DNA of 64,000 nt from Pseudomonadales bacterium (GTDB lineage Bacteria; Pseudomonadota; Gammaproteobacteria; Pseudomonadales; Porticoccaceae), in the NCBI GenBank assembly GCA_024234435.1, contig JACKOF010000001.1:1178001-1242000 (forward strand), in the 5' to 3' direction. Below the pieces are notes generated by a model. It worked only from the letters and a program-made list of their open reading frames with translations, searched no databases and was not told where the DNA came from. A program made the translations under genes and the position numbers. Of this stretch, positions 44,954 to 53,594 are shown in pieces (position 1 is the stretch's first letter; each line of letters begins with the position of its first letter).

Positions 44954-46489
44954 TCAGGCTCTTTCAGCATCGCTGTTATGCAAGCCAAGAACATCGACAG
45001 AGCGATCTCCTGACGCAGAACTGTTTTTCATCTTGGCGCTGTCATTGCGTTTTGATTCAAGAAGGTCGAGATAGTGCTGGTCGACATCTCCCGTAATATA
45101 ATCTGCATCGAACACCGCACAATCAAACTTCTTGATTGACGGGTTACCCTCCCGGGCGCTTTCAACCAGGTCATCAATATCCTGGTACACCAGCCAGTCG
45201 GCGCCTATGATTTTGGCCACTTCCTGATCAGTACGATTATGGGCAATCAACTCCTGCGCCGAAGGCATATCAATACCATAAACATTCGGGTAACGCACTG
45301 CCGGTGCAGCCGAGGCCATATAAACTTTTTTGGCACCCGCTTCTCTGGCCATTTGAATGATTTCCTTCGAGGTGGTACCCCTGACAATAGAGTCATCAAT
45401 AAGCAATACATTCTTGCCCTGAAACTCGAGCTTTACCGGGTTCAGCTTCTGGCGAACAGATTTTTTGCGCTGAGTTTGACCAGGCATGATAAATGTCCGC
45501 CCGATATAGCGGTTCTTCATGAAGCCTTCACGAAACTTCAGCCCCAGTTTTTCCGCGATAGCCTGGGATGCTACCCTGCTGGTATCAGGAATAGGAATTA
45601 CTACATCAATATCGTGATCCGGGTGCTCCCTGACAATTTTATCGGCAAGTTTTTCCCCCATCCGCAAACGGCATTTATATACAGAAATATCGTCGATGAT
45701 CGAATCCGGACGAGCAAAGTAGACATGCTCAAAAATACAGGGAGTCAGCTCGGCATGATCTGAGCACTGCTGAAGGTGCAGTTCACCTTGTACATCAATA
45801 TAGATAGCCTCGCCAGGAGCAACATCATCAACCAATTCAAAACCGAGTACATCAAGGGCCACACTCTCCGAAGCTATCATGTATTCTGTTCCGCGATCCG
45901 TTTTACGCTGACCATAGACCAGTGGCCGGATACCATGGGGATCGCGAAAGGCAAACAATCCGTAGCTGGCGATCATACCTACAACAGCGTAAGCCCCCTT
46001 ACAGCGTCTGTGAACCCGCCGTACCGCCGCAAACACATCGGCGGGTTCGGGTTGCAGCTTTTCCTGTGCCTGCAATTCCCGTGCAAACACATTCAATAAC
46101 GCCTCGGAATCCGAATCGGTATTGATGTGCCGTAAATCGGTTTTAAACAGGTCCGCCAGCAATTCATCCGTATTCGTCAGGTTGCCGTTGTGAGCCATAC
46201 ATATCCCGTAGGGCGAGTTGACATAAAACGGTTGAGCCAGAGCAGGACCCGAACTGCCCGCGGTGGGGTAGCGCACGTGACCGATACCCATCTTTCCCCG
46301 CAGTCGCGACATATGCCTGGAATGAAATACATCTCTCACCAAGCCCACATCTTTTCTTTGACTAAGACGACCATCCTCACATGCCATGATACCGGCAGCA
46401 TCTTGTCCACGATGCTGCAGCACTGTCAGCGCATCATATAACTTCAGATTTACATCACTTGTACCGACAATGCCAACCACACCACACAT
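44954..46489 (-). CDS. purF: Amidophosphoribosyltransferase PurF
   Basis: 511-residue enzyme of the first purine step. The N-terminal nucleophile Cys2 is in place (MCGVVGIVG), with glutaminase motifs RYPTAGSSG and MAHNGNLTN, and the PRPP-binding loop VLLIDDSIVRGTTSKEI. The length matches the family. It follows cvpA by 17 nt. Confidence 0.97.
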   Translation of the reverse strand: MCGVVGIVGTSDVNLKLYDALTVLQHRGQDAAGIMACEDGRLSQRKDVGLVRDVFHSRHMSRLRGKMGIGHVRYPTAGSSGPALAQPFYVNSPYGICMAHNGNLTNTDELLADLFKTDLRHINTDSDSEALLNVFARELQAQEKLQPEPADVFAAVRRVHRRCKGAYAVVGMIASYGLFAFRDPHGIRPLVYGQRKTDRGTEYMIASESVALDVLGFELVDDVAPGEAIYIDVQGELHLQQCSDHAELTPCIFEHVYFARPDSIIDDISVYKCRLRMGEKLADKIVREHPDHDIDVVIPIPDTSRVASQAIAEKLGLKFREGFMKNRYIGRTFIMPGQTQRKKSVRQKLNPVKLEFQGKNVLLIDDSIVRGTTSKEIIQMAREAGAKKVYMASAAPAVRYPNVYGIDMPSAQELIAHNRTDQEVAKIIGADWLVYQDIDDLVESAREGNPSIKKFDCAVFDADYITGDVDQHYLDLLESKRNDSAKMKNSSASGDRSVDVLGLHNSDAERA

Positions 46490-46506
46490 ATTCAGAAAAC
46501 CTTAAT

Positions 46507-47001
46507 CTAGAAAAGCTGTTTGAAAAAATTAACAAAAGACGAGCCTATATCCCTGGCCCAGCTTTCAAATCGCAGAAATTCCGGAATCAATACTGACTGT
46601 TGCCACCAGTCATCCTGCTGAACAGGCAATATTCCAGGAAGCAGAATCAACACAGCCATCACAATGATCAAGCCCCGCGCCACCCCGAACAACAGACCAA
46701 GCAATCGATCTGTACCACTCAAACCTGTCGCCTTGACCAAGTGCCCCAGCAAAAAATTAACCAGACCACCAACAATTAACACCGCTACAAACAACCCGAC
46801 CCACGACACCAGTAAGCGCAACGAGGCAGGGTCGATAAGATCGACCAGCCAAACAGCCAGACGTTCATAGAATACAGACGCCACAACAGCAGCAGCTACC
46901 CAGATCAATAGCGACACAGCTTCTTTCACAAAGCCACGAATTACACTAATCAGGGCGGATAAACCCAATACACTGAGGATTGCCCAGTCGGCCCAATTCA
47001 T
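46507..47001 (-). CDS. cvpA: CvpA family inner-membrane protein
   Basis: 164 residues with four hydrophobic helices (WAILSVLGLSALISVIRGFV, LLIWVAAAVVASVFY, LLVSWVGLFVAVLIVGGLVNFLLG, GLIIVMAVLILLPGI) and the motif ISVIRGFVKEAVSL. Conserved neighbour of purF; E. coli CvpA is needed for colicin V production and bile resistance, mechanism unclear. Confidence 0.93.
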   Translation of the reverse strand: MNWADWAILSVLGLSALISVIRGFVKEAVSLLIWVAAAVVASVFYERLAVWLVDLIDPASLRLLVSWVGLFVAVLIVGGLVNFLLGHLVKATGLSGTDRLLGLLFGVARGLIIVMAVLILLPGILPVQQDDWWQQSVLIPEFLRFESWARDIGSSFVNFFKQLF

Positions 47002-47069
47002 AATGTTTTTTGCACCAGGTTTCTGCCGTATAAGTTCGCAGGCAAGTGTAACAGAGAGCGTTTCACAGG

Positions 47070-47597
47070 TCAGGGTTCGAAACGCACTATTATGGAATCA
47101 ACATGGTATTTTTTGTCGATAGCCGTCTTATCACTAAGCGCCCGTTGCTTTTCTATTTTGGGTCCCACAAACACCCGGTGCAGCTCACCACTTTTACTGG
47201 GACCAACACGAATAAAGGCTTTGTAACCATCGTTCAAGAGACCATTGAGCAGCTCCTGCGCCTTATCGCGCTCGCGAAAGCCGCCAACCTGAACCAGCCA
47301 GGCTTTGGGGATGCCTGCTGTATTCAAACCGGATTTTTCCGGGTCCTGATCCTCGCCCTGATCTGCACGATCAACACCGACTTGAAAGATCTCAGTGTCG
47401 CGCTCGGCAGGGGTAATACCTTCGGGCCTGACGGGTTCGGGAGTATCAATTGGGGATATATCGGGCTGTGGGGGGATTTGAGTTGTCCGATCAACTGCTC
47501 GCCTGTCAGAAAAATTCAATAAAGCAGGCAAAAAAATAGCCGCCAGTGCAAGTAACACAACAGCACCGAGAATGCGTTGTTTCAATGCGACATTCAC
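47070..47597 (-). CDS. dedD: SPOR-domain cell-division protein DedD
   Basis: 175 residues: short cytoplasmic start, one transmembrane helix (ILGAVVLLALAAIFLPALLNF), a Pro-rich linker, and a C-terminal SPOR domain (AWLVQVGGFRERDKAQELLNGLLNDGYKAFIRVGPSKSGELHRVFVGPKIEKQRAL) that binds denuded peptidoglycan at the septum. It starts with GTG at 47595-47597 and overlaps the folC stop by 4 nt (GTGA). Confidence 0.92.
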   Translation of the reverse strand: MNVALKQRILGAVVLLALAAIFLPALLNFSDRRAVDRTTQIPPQPDISPIDTPEPVRPEGITPAERDTEIFQVGVDRADQGEDQDPEKSGLNTAGIPKAWLVQVGGFRERDKAQELLNGLLNDGYKAFIRVGPSKSGELHRVFVGPKIEKQRALSDKTAIDKKYHVDSIIVRFEP

Positions 47598-48799
47598 ACA
47601 ACTACTCCCTTTTGATCTAACAGTTTCAATACCGGTGCCACAGTAAAGAATGAGCCAAACACCAGCAAGGTATCCCCTGCTTCACTCCGGGACAGAGCAG
47701 TTTCGAAACCCGCTTCGACTGACTCGTGAACACGGGTATTGCACAGAATTCCCTGCCATTCCTTCCGATCTGCAGCACGGGACTGTCCGGGTATTTCAAC
47801 AGGAAACCAGTCATCCACGAGTTCATTTAATGGCGCGACAATACCAGCCATATCTTTGTCCGCCATGATACCAGCAACCGCCCGCAGATGACCCTTTGCT
47901 TCAATCTCTTTTAGCTTAAACGCCAACCTGCTTGCCGCAGCGGGATTATGAGCAACATCGAGAATAACCATAACGTCATCAACCAGAACTTTTTGAAACC
48001 GCCCCCGCAGGGTGATGTCTTTCAGGCGTAGAAGATCAAGGCTTTTTGACACCTCCGGAGCAACGAAACTCAGTGCCTGCAACGCACACTGCACGCTGGC
48101 TTCAGGCAATACCAGCGGCGTCGGCAAATCGAAATAAAAATCCTGTTTCAGGTGTAATAACCTGGCGCCTGTATTTTTTGCGGTATCGGTGATAGCAGGC
48201 AGCATCTGGTCACCACCGTAAATCAACGGCTTTTCCGCCCGGGCGATAGCTGCTTTTTCTCCGGCAATGACGTTCAAATCACTTCCCAGCCAGTCCTGAT
48301 GATCCAGGGCAATACTGGTGACGATAGCAACATCGGCGTCAACGATATTGACGGCATCCAGCCGCCCGCCAAGGCCCACTTCAAGAATGGCCACATCAAC
48401 ACGCGCATCACGCATGATTAACAGTGCCGCCAGCGTACCAAACTCAAAATAGGTGAGGCTCGTATCACCACGCGCTCGCTCGATTTGCTCAAATGCTCGA
48501 CAAATGGATTCATCGCTTGAATCCGAACCGTTGATACGGATGCGTTCGTTGTAATGGAGTAAATGGGGAGAACTGTATGCCCCCACAGCTATCCCGGCAT
48601 CGCACAGAAGTCTTTCCAACACAGTGACACAACTGCCTTTGCCATTCGTTCCGGCAATAGTGATCACTTTTGCAGCGGGTGAATTCAACTGCAACCGATC
48701 GGCGACCTGAGCGATGCGCTCAAGACCGAGATCAATTTCAGAGGGGTGCCGCCGTTCCAGCAGCGTCAGCCATTCAGCTAGCGACCGCTTCTTGGTCAT
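47594..48799 (-). CDS. folC: Bifunctional dihydrofolate/folylpolyglutamate synthase FolC
   Basis: 401-residue Mur-ligase-like enzyme: P-loop ITIAGTNGKGSCV, omega-loop region SSPHLLHYNERIRING, YFEFGTLAALL, and EVGLGGRLDAVNIVDAD. The ATG at 48797-48799 gives a 26-nt overlap with the end of accD; the longer frame runs back through accD and is not family-like. Confidence 0.95.
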   Translation of the reverse strand: MTKKRSLAEWLTLLERRHPSEIDLGLERIAQVADRLQLNSPAAKVITIAGTNGKGSCVTVLERLLCDAGIAVGAYSSPHLLHYNERIRINGSDSSDESICRAFEQIERARGDTSLTYFEFGTLAALLIMRDARVDVAILEVGLGGRLDAVNIVDADVAIVTSIALDHQDWLGSDLNVIAGEKAAIARAEKPLIYGGDQMLPAITDTAKNTGARLLHLKQDFYFDLPTPLVLPEASVQCALQALSFVAPEVSKSLDLLRLKDITLRGRFQKVLVDDVMVILDVAHNPAAASRLAFKLKEIEAKGHLRAVAGIMADKDMAGIVAPLNELVDDWFPVEIPGQSRAADRKEWQGILCNTRVHESVEAGFETALSRSEAGDTLLVFGSFFTVAPVLKLLDQKGVVV

Positions 48800-49670
48800 C
48801 CGTTTTTTCAGGTTCCGGCTGATTGGTAAACTTGGAAAGCAGGCTGGCAACGCAGCGGCGCATGTCGGCTCGATGAATAATCATGTCAATTGCACCATGA
48901 TCAAGCAGAAACTCTGCGCGCTGAAAGCCTTTTGGCAATTTCTGACGAATAGTCTGCTCAATGATATTTGGACCTGCAAACCCTGCCCGGGCACCCGGTT
49001 CCGCAGCATTAATATCTCCGAGCAACGCCAGACTCGCAGAAACCCCACCATAGACCGGGTCGGTCATAATCGAGATGTAGGGTGTGCCCTGCTGCTTCAG
49101 TTTTTCAATAATGGCACTGGTTTTCGCCATCTGCATCAGGGAAATCAGTGCTTCCTGCATTCTGGCACCGCCAGTAGCAGAGAAACAAACCAGAGGAATG
49201 TTTTGCTCCAGAGCCACCTGAGCGGCTCGTGTAAAGCGCTCACCAACAGCATAGCCCATGGAACCACCATGAAAGGCGAATTCAAAGGCCACCGCCACCA
49301 CAGGAATATCGCAAACAGTACCCTGCATGGCGAGAAGGGCTTCGTCTTCACCCGTTGCCTTTTGCGCCTCGGTGAGACGATCCTTGTATTTCTTCACATC
49401 TTTGAATTTCAGGCGGTCAATTGCCTTTACATCGGACGCTATTTCCTGACGGCCGTCTTTATCCAGGAAGATATCCAGTCGACGACGGGCACCAATGCGA
49501 ATGTGGTGCTCACATTTCGGGCAGACGTCAAGATTTTTTTCCAGCTCAGGACGATAAAGCGGGGCACTACATTTTGGGCATTTTTTCCACAGGCCTTCTG
49601 GCACGCTGGCCGTCCGTGTTTTTTTCTGGCCTGTGGGCCCGGAAGGCTTTATTTTTTCCAACCAGCTCAT
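48774..49670 (-). CDS. accD: Acetyl-CoA carboxylase carboxyltransferase beta subunit
   Basis: 298 residues. N-terminal zinc finger C-x2-C...C-x2-C (KKCPKCSAPLYRPELEKNLDVCPKCEHH, about 30-57), then the carboxyltransferase fold with FAFHGGSMGYAVGERFTRA, SATGGARMQEALISLMQMAKTSA and SLALLGDINAAEPGARAGFAGPNIIEQTI. Pairs with AccA, which is not in the window. It overlaps folC. Confidence 0.97.
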   Translation of the reverse strand: MSWLEKIKPSGPTGQKKTRTASVPEGLWKKCPKCSAPLYRPELEKNLDVCPKCEHHIRIGARRRLDIFLDKDGRQEIASDVKAIDRLKFKDVKKYKDRLTEAQKATGEDEALLAMQGTVCDIPVVAVAFEFAFHGGSMGYAVGERFTRAAQVALEQNIPLVCFSATGGARMQEALISLMQMAKTSAIIEKLKQQGTPYISIMTDPVYGGVSASLALLGDINAAEPGARAGFAGPNIIEQTIRQKLPKGFQRAEFLLDHGAIDMIIHRADMRRCVASLLSKFTNQPEPEKTDDQEAVAS

Positions 49671-49887
49671 TTCGCTTTCACCGTTAGAGTTTGACTTATC
49701 TTGATGGTTTATTACCCGAAGTTTAACAGGTTTTGAACAGCTGCCTAGTGCCCTGCCCGGTTAGTTCATCGATTTAAGTTCTCCGCCAAAAAAATCGATA
49801 ACTCAATCGTTGGGTGCCAGGATAGAGGGGTCCCATGCTCAACCAACGACGTTAATCGTTTGTTGGCAAAGGCGCTAGCCGAAGATA

Positions 49888-50703
49888 CTAAGCATCAATG
49901 GCACATCGTATTTCACTAATGATTGCAGATACTGCCGCCGCAATCGCTTCTTTTTCAAAACACCCCTGCTGCTCCATTTGCGACATCTTATCTACCAGCA
50001 CGCTGCCAATCACAACACCGTCAGACAAATCCGCAACTGCTGCCGCAGACTGCGCATCTTTAATACCAAAACCGACGCAAACCGGTAAATCAGTCAATGT
50101 TTTAATTTCCTTAAGCTTTTCCTTTACCGAGTTCACATCCAAGTTACCGGCGCCAGTTACACCTTTGAGAGAGACGTAATAGAGGTAACCTCCAGCAAGA
50201 GAGACAATTTTTTTCTGGCGCGCTATCGTTGTTGTTGGCGTAATCAGAAAAATATTCTCTATCTCGGCAGCGCGCAGCTGTGCAGTAAAGCCCTCAGCCT
50301 CTTCCGGCGGCAAATCCACCGTGAGCACGCCATCAACACCTGCCCGGGAAGCGTTCTCAACGAATGCCGAATACCCCATTCGTTCAATAGGGTTGGTGTA
50401 TCCCATCAGAACGACAGGCGTGATACTGTCAGTTTTTCGAAATTCAGCAACCAGGCTGAGCGCATCCCGCAAGCTGGTATTTTTTGCCAAAGCCCTTTCA
50501 TGGGCTCGCTGAATCACCGGCCCTTCAGCTGTGGGGTCTGAAAAAGCCACACCAAGCTCAAGAATGTCTGCTCCCTCTGCTACCAGCTTTTGCATGGTTG
50601 CCAGCGTCACATCAAGGGACGGGTCACCTACCACAATGTACGGAATGAGAGCTTTTCGGCCTTGAGATGCCAGTTTTTTGAGGCATTGATTAATTCGATT
50701 CAT
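49888..50703 (-). CDS. trpA: Tryptophan synthase alpha chain
   Basis: 271 residues, TIM barrel that cleaves indole-glycerol phosphate. Catalytic Glu in LELGVAFSDPTAEGPVIQ, Asp in GVDGVLTVDLPPEEA, and the phosphate loop GFGIKDAQSAAAVADLSDGVVIGSVLV. The ATG at 50701-50703 matches the family start (MNRINQCLKKL); six extra residues are possible upstream. It lies 18 nt after trpB. Confidence 0.96.
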   Translation of the reverse strand: MNRINQCLKKLASQGRKALIPYIVVGDPSLDVTLATMQKLVAEGADILELGVAFSDPTAEGPVIQRAHERALAKNTSLRDALSLVAEFRKTDSITPVVLMGYTNPIERMGYSAFVENASRAGVDGVLTVDLPPEEAEGFTAQLRAAEIENIFLITPTTTIARQKKIVSLAGGYLYYVSLKGVTGAGNLDVNSVKEKLKEIKTLTDLPVCVGFGIKDAQSAAAVADLSDGVVIGSVLVDKMSQMEQQGCFEKEAIAAAVSAIISEIRCAIDA

Positions 50704-50721
50704 AAAATAATACCGCCTCAA

Positions 50722-51942
50722 TTACAGGGTAATACCGTCAATTTCTGCGACCGTCAGGATATCCTTGTCACCACGACCCGATAAATTGACAATAATGGTC
50801 TGTTCCGGCGTCATTTGCCTGGCCAGTTTTTCGGCATAGGCAATGGCATGACTGGATTCCAGAGCAGGCATTATCCCCTCAACCCTGGTCAGACTTCGAA
50901 ACGAAGCCATCGCTTCATCGTCATCTATCGCCACATAATTTACCCGACCAATATCTTTCAACCAGGCGTGTTCAGGACCAACACCCGGGTAATCCAGCCC
51001 AGCAGAAATGGAGTGCGTCTCAATAATCTGACCGTTTTCATCTTCCATCAGATAGGTACGATTACCGTGCAACACACCAGGGATACCATCATTCAGCGGC
51101 GCTGCGTGCTGGCCAGTTGCCAGACCATGGCCACCGGCTTCGACACCATACATAGCGACTGATCTGTCTGATAACATGGGGTGAAACAGACCGATAGCGT
51201 TGGATCCCCCCCCCACACAGGCGACCAGAGCGTCAGGCAACCGACCGGTCTGGTCAAGGCATTGCTGGCGTGCCTCCCGCCCTATTACAGACTGGAAATT
51301 CCTCACCAGCTCAGGATAGGGGTGCGGGCCTGCGCAGGTGCCGATAATGTAAAAGGTATCATCAACGTTAGTTACCCAGTCACGCATGGCCTCGTTCATG
51401 GCATCTTTGAGGGTTTTGGAGCCGGATGTTACGGGCACCACCTCCGCGCCAAGCAGCTTCATCCGATAGACATTCAGTGATTGCCGCTTGATGTCTTCTT
51501 CGCCCATAAATACATGACATTCAAGTCCCAGGCGGGCAGCAACAGTAGCAGAGGCAACTCCGTGCTGACCGGCACCCGTCTCCGCAATAATGCGCTTCTT
51601 ACCCGAATGTTTGGCAAGTAAAGCCTGGCCGATAGTGTTGTTGATTTTGTGGGCACCGGTATGATTCAAATCTTCGCGTTTCAAAAACAGTTTGGCGCCA
51701 CCTGTTTCGCGGCTCCAACGTTCGGCAAAATACAGTGGCGATGGCCGCCCTACATATTGGGCCAGTTCATAATCAAACTGGGTCTGAAAATCTTTATCGT
51801 CTTTCAAACGCCGGTAAAGAGCCTCCAGCTCGTCCAGAGCAGAAACAAGTGTTTCGGAAACAAACCTGCCACCGTAAGGGCCGAAATGGCCCAGGGCATT
51901 AGGCATCTGGCTGAAATCAATATCAGCGCCGGGGTTACTCAT
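50722..51942 (-). CDS. trpB: Tryptophan synthase beta chain
   Basis: 406 residues; PLP lysine in HTGAHKINNTIGQALLAK, AETGAGQHGVA, and the phosphate-binding GGGSNAIG. It overlaps the trpF stop by 4 nt (ATGA). trpF-trpB-trpA is a natural tail of the tryptophan pathway, embedded here between truA and accD. Confidence 0.97.
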   Translation of the reverse strand: MSNPGADIDFSQMPNALGHFGPYGGRFVSETLVSALDELEALYRRLKDDKDFQTQFDYELAQYVGRPSPLYFAERWSRETGGAKLFLKREDLNHTGAHKINNTIGQALLAKHSGKKRIIAETGAGQHGVASATVAARLGLECHVFMGEEDIKRQSLNVYRMKLLGAEVVPVTSGSKTLKDAMNEAMRDWVTNVDDTFYIIGTCAGPHPYPELVRNFQSVIGREARQQCLDQTGRLPDALVACVGGGSNAIGLFHPMLSDRSVAMYGVEAGGHGLATGQHAAPLNDGIPGVLHGNRTYLMEDENGQIIETHSISAGLDYPGVGPEHAWLKDIGRVNYVAIDDDEAMASFRSLTRVEGIMPALESSHAIAYAEKLARQMTPEQTIIVNLSGRGDKDILTVAEIDGITL

Positions 51943-52592
51943 AAACTTCTCTCTTGGCTTCTCGTATGATTCTGTGCGTTCTTTGCTCGCCGAATGAATC
52001 TATCAATCAATGCTGCTGATTTAATGCCGGGCGCCACTTCAACGCCTCCACTGACATCGACGGCATAAGGTTTCGTTTCCAAAACTGCCTTTTCAATATT
52101 ATCCGGAGTCAGTCCACCCGCAAGGATCAGGGGCTTTTCAATATTGTCTGGCAGACGATGCCAGTCAAAAGTTTCCCCTGTACCACCGTATTTGCTCTCA
52201 CTCCAAGAATCAAATAATAAGCCTCTGGCGCAAGCAAAGTGTTTCGCTTCAGCTTCGATATCCAGTCCGGGCAACATGCGAATGGCTTTGATATAGGGCC
52301 TGTCAAACTGCCGACAGAACAACTCGTCTTCGTCACCATGAAACTGAAGTAGATCAAGCCCCACCCGGGATACCGTCACTTGTACCTCAGCAGGGCTTGC
52401 ATTGACAAACAGCCCAACAACACTCACGAAAGGACCCACCACTCTCGCAATGGCCTGAGCCGTGCCGATATCAACAAAGCGTGGGCTTTTGTCATAAAAC
52501 ACCAGCCCGATAGCATCTGCCCCGTACGCCAATGCCGCTTGCGCATCTTCAACACGGGTAATGCCACAAATTTTTACTCTGACTGAATTCAA
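51939..52592 (-). CDS. trpF: Phosphoribosylanthranilate isomerase
   Basis: 217 residues: VKICGITRVEDAQAALAYGADAIGLVFYDKSPRFV with the catalytic Cys, and AVDVSGGVEVAPGIKSAALIDRFI with the catalytic Asp. The start is TTG at 52590-52592 behind GAGAG. A hairpin sits in the leader (52604-52646). Confidence 0.96.
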   Translation of the reverse strand: MNSVRVKICGITRVEDAQAALAYGADAIGLVFYDKSPRFVDIGTAQAIARVVGPFVSVVGLFVNASPAEVQVTVSRVGLDLLQFHGDEDELFCRQFDRPYIKAIRMLPGLDIEAEAKHFACARGLLFDSWSESKYGGTGETFDWHRLPDNIEKPLILAGGLTPDNIEKAVLETKPYAVDVSGGVEVAPGIKSAALIDRFIRRAKNAQNHTRSQERSL

Positions 52593-52603
52593 AAGTTGCT
52601 CTC

Positions 52604-52646
52604 AAAGCGATTCGATTACCCATAGCGGATAATCAAAAATCGCTTT
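52604..52646 (-). other. Nested hairpin in the trpF leader
   Basis: AAAGCGAT / ATCGCTTT outer stem (52604-52611 with 52639-52646) and GATTA / TAATC inner stem (52614-52618 with 52630-52634). On the minus strand its 3' side lies directly before the trpF ribosome site GAGAG, so it could modulate trpF translation. No U run follows, which argues against a terminator. Confidence 0.4.
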
Positions 52647-52724
52647 TATGCTAAACCCGAAATTGTAACAAAAATGATGAATTAGAAGATACAGGCGAAA
52701 CCCTAAATCTTTTAACAATTCGCA

Positions 52725-53588
52725 TCAGTCTTCAACAATCAGTAACGGCCCTTTCTGTAATTTTGGCATTTCAAACTGCTGCGGATAATCAACGGCTACC
52801 AGATAAAGACCGTTTGAAGGCGCCGTCGCCGGAGCCTGAGTCCGATCTTCCTGCGACAGTAAATTCGCCAGCCAAGCGGCATCATGCTTACCCTCACCAA
52901 CAAGCAGCAATGCCCCCATCAGGTTGCGCACCATATGATGTAGAAATGCGTTTGCCTTGATCTCGAAAATCACGGCACCACCACATCGCCAGACCTTGGC
53001 AGCATGCACGTTGCGAAAAGGTGAATTCGATTGACAACCCGCAGCCCGAAAACTGCTGAAATTTCTCTCGCCCAGTAACAGTTGCGCAGCGTTGTGCATG
53101 CTGTTTTCATCAAGCGGATTGCGCCACCAAGTAACACCACTGTGCCATATGGCAGGCCGAGAGGCCTGATTGGCAACAATATAACGGTATGTTCTGGCTG
53201 TCGCACTGAACCGGGCGTGAAATAACGCCGATGTTTCATCAACCCAGTGCAGCTGAACCGAATCGGGCAGGTTGGCATTTGCCCCCAGTAACCAACTGCG
53301 CGAACTTCGGATGGCACGAGTATCAAAATGAACAATCTGGTTTGTTGCATGAACGCCTGTATCGGTTCTACCCGCACAGGACAGCGTCACCGGTTCGTTT
53401 GCAACTTTCGACAAGGCGGCTTCGACTACCTGTTGAACACTGGGACTGTGCGACTGGCGCTGCCAGCCACAAAAAGCGTTGCCGTCGTACTCGACGGCAG
53501 CGGCAATTCGCGTCACCCCTTCGGGAAGCTGCTGGTCAACAGGAACAAGACAATTAGGCAAATAGCGCCATGATCGAGGTGCTGTCAT
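52725..53588 (-). CDS. truA: tRNA pseudouridine(38-40) synthase TruA
   Basis: 287 residues with AAAVEYDGNAFCGWQRQ, the catalytic Asp in CAGRTDTGVHATNQIVHF, RYIVANQASRPA and AFLHHMVRNLMGALLLVGEGK. The start at 53586-53588 lies 6 nt after the fimV stop; the ribosome site is weak (coupling likely), and the first 25 residues are not conserved, so a later start is possible. Confidence 0.95.
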   Translation of the reverse strand: MTAPRSWRYLPNCLVPVDQQLPEGVTRIAAAVEYDGNAFCGWQRQSHSPSVQQVVEAALSKVANEPVTLSCAGRTDTGVHATNQIVHFDTRAIRSSRSWLLGANANLPDSVQLHWVDETSALFHARFSATARTYRYIVANQASRPAIWHSGVTWWRNPLDENSMHNAAQLLLGERNFSSFRAAGCQSNSPFRNVHAAKVWRCGGAVIFEIKANAFLHHMVRNLMGALLLVGEGKHDAAWLANLLSQEDRTQAPATAPSNGLYLVAVDYPQQFEMPKLQKGPLLIVED

Positions 53589-53594
53589 TCAATA

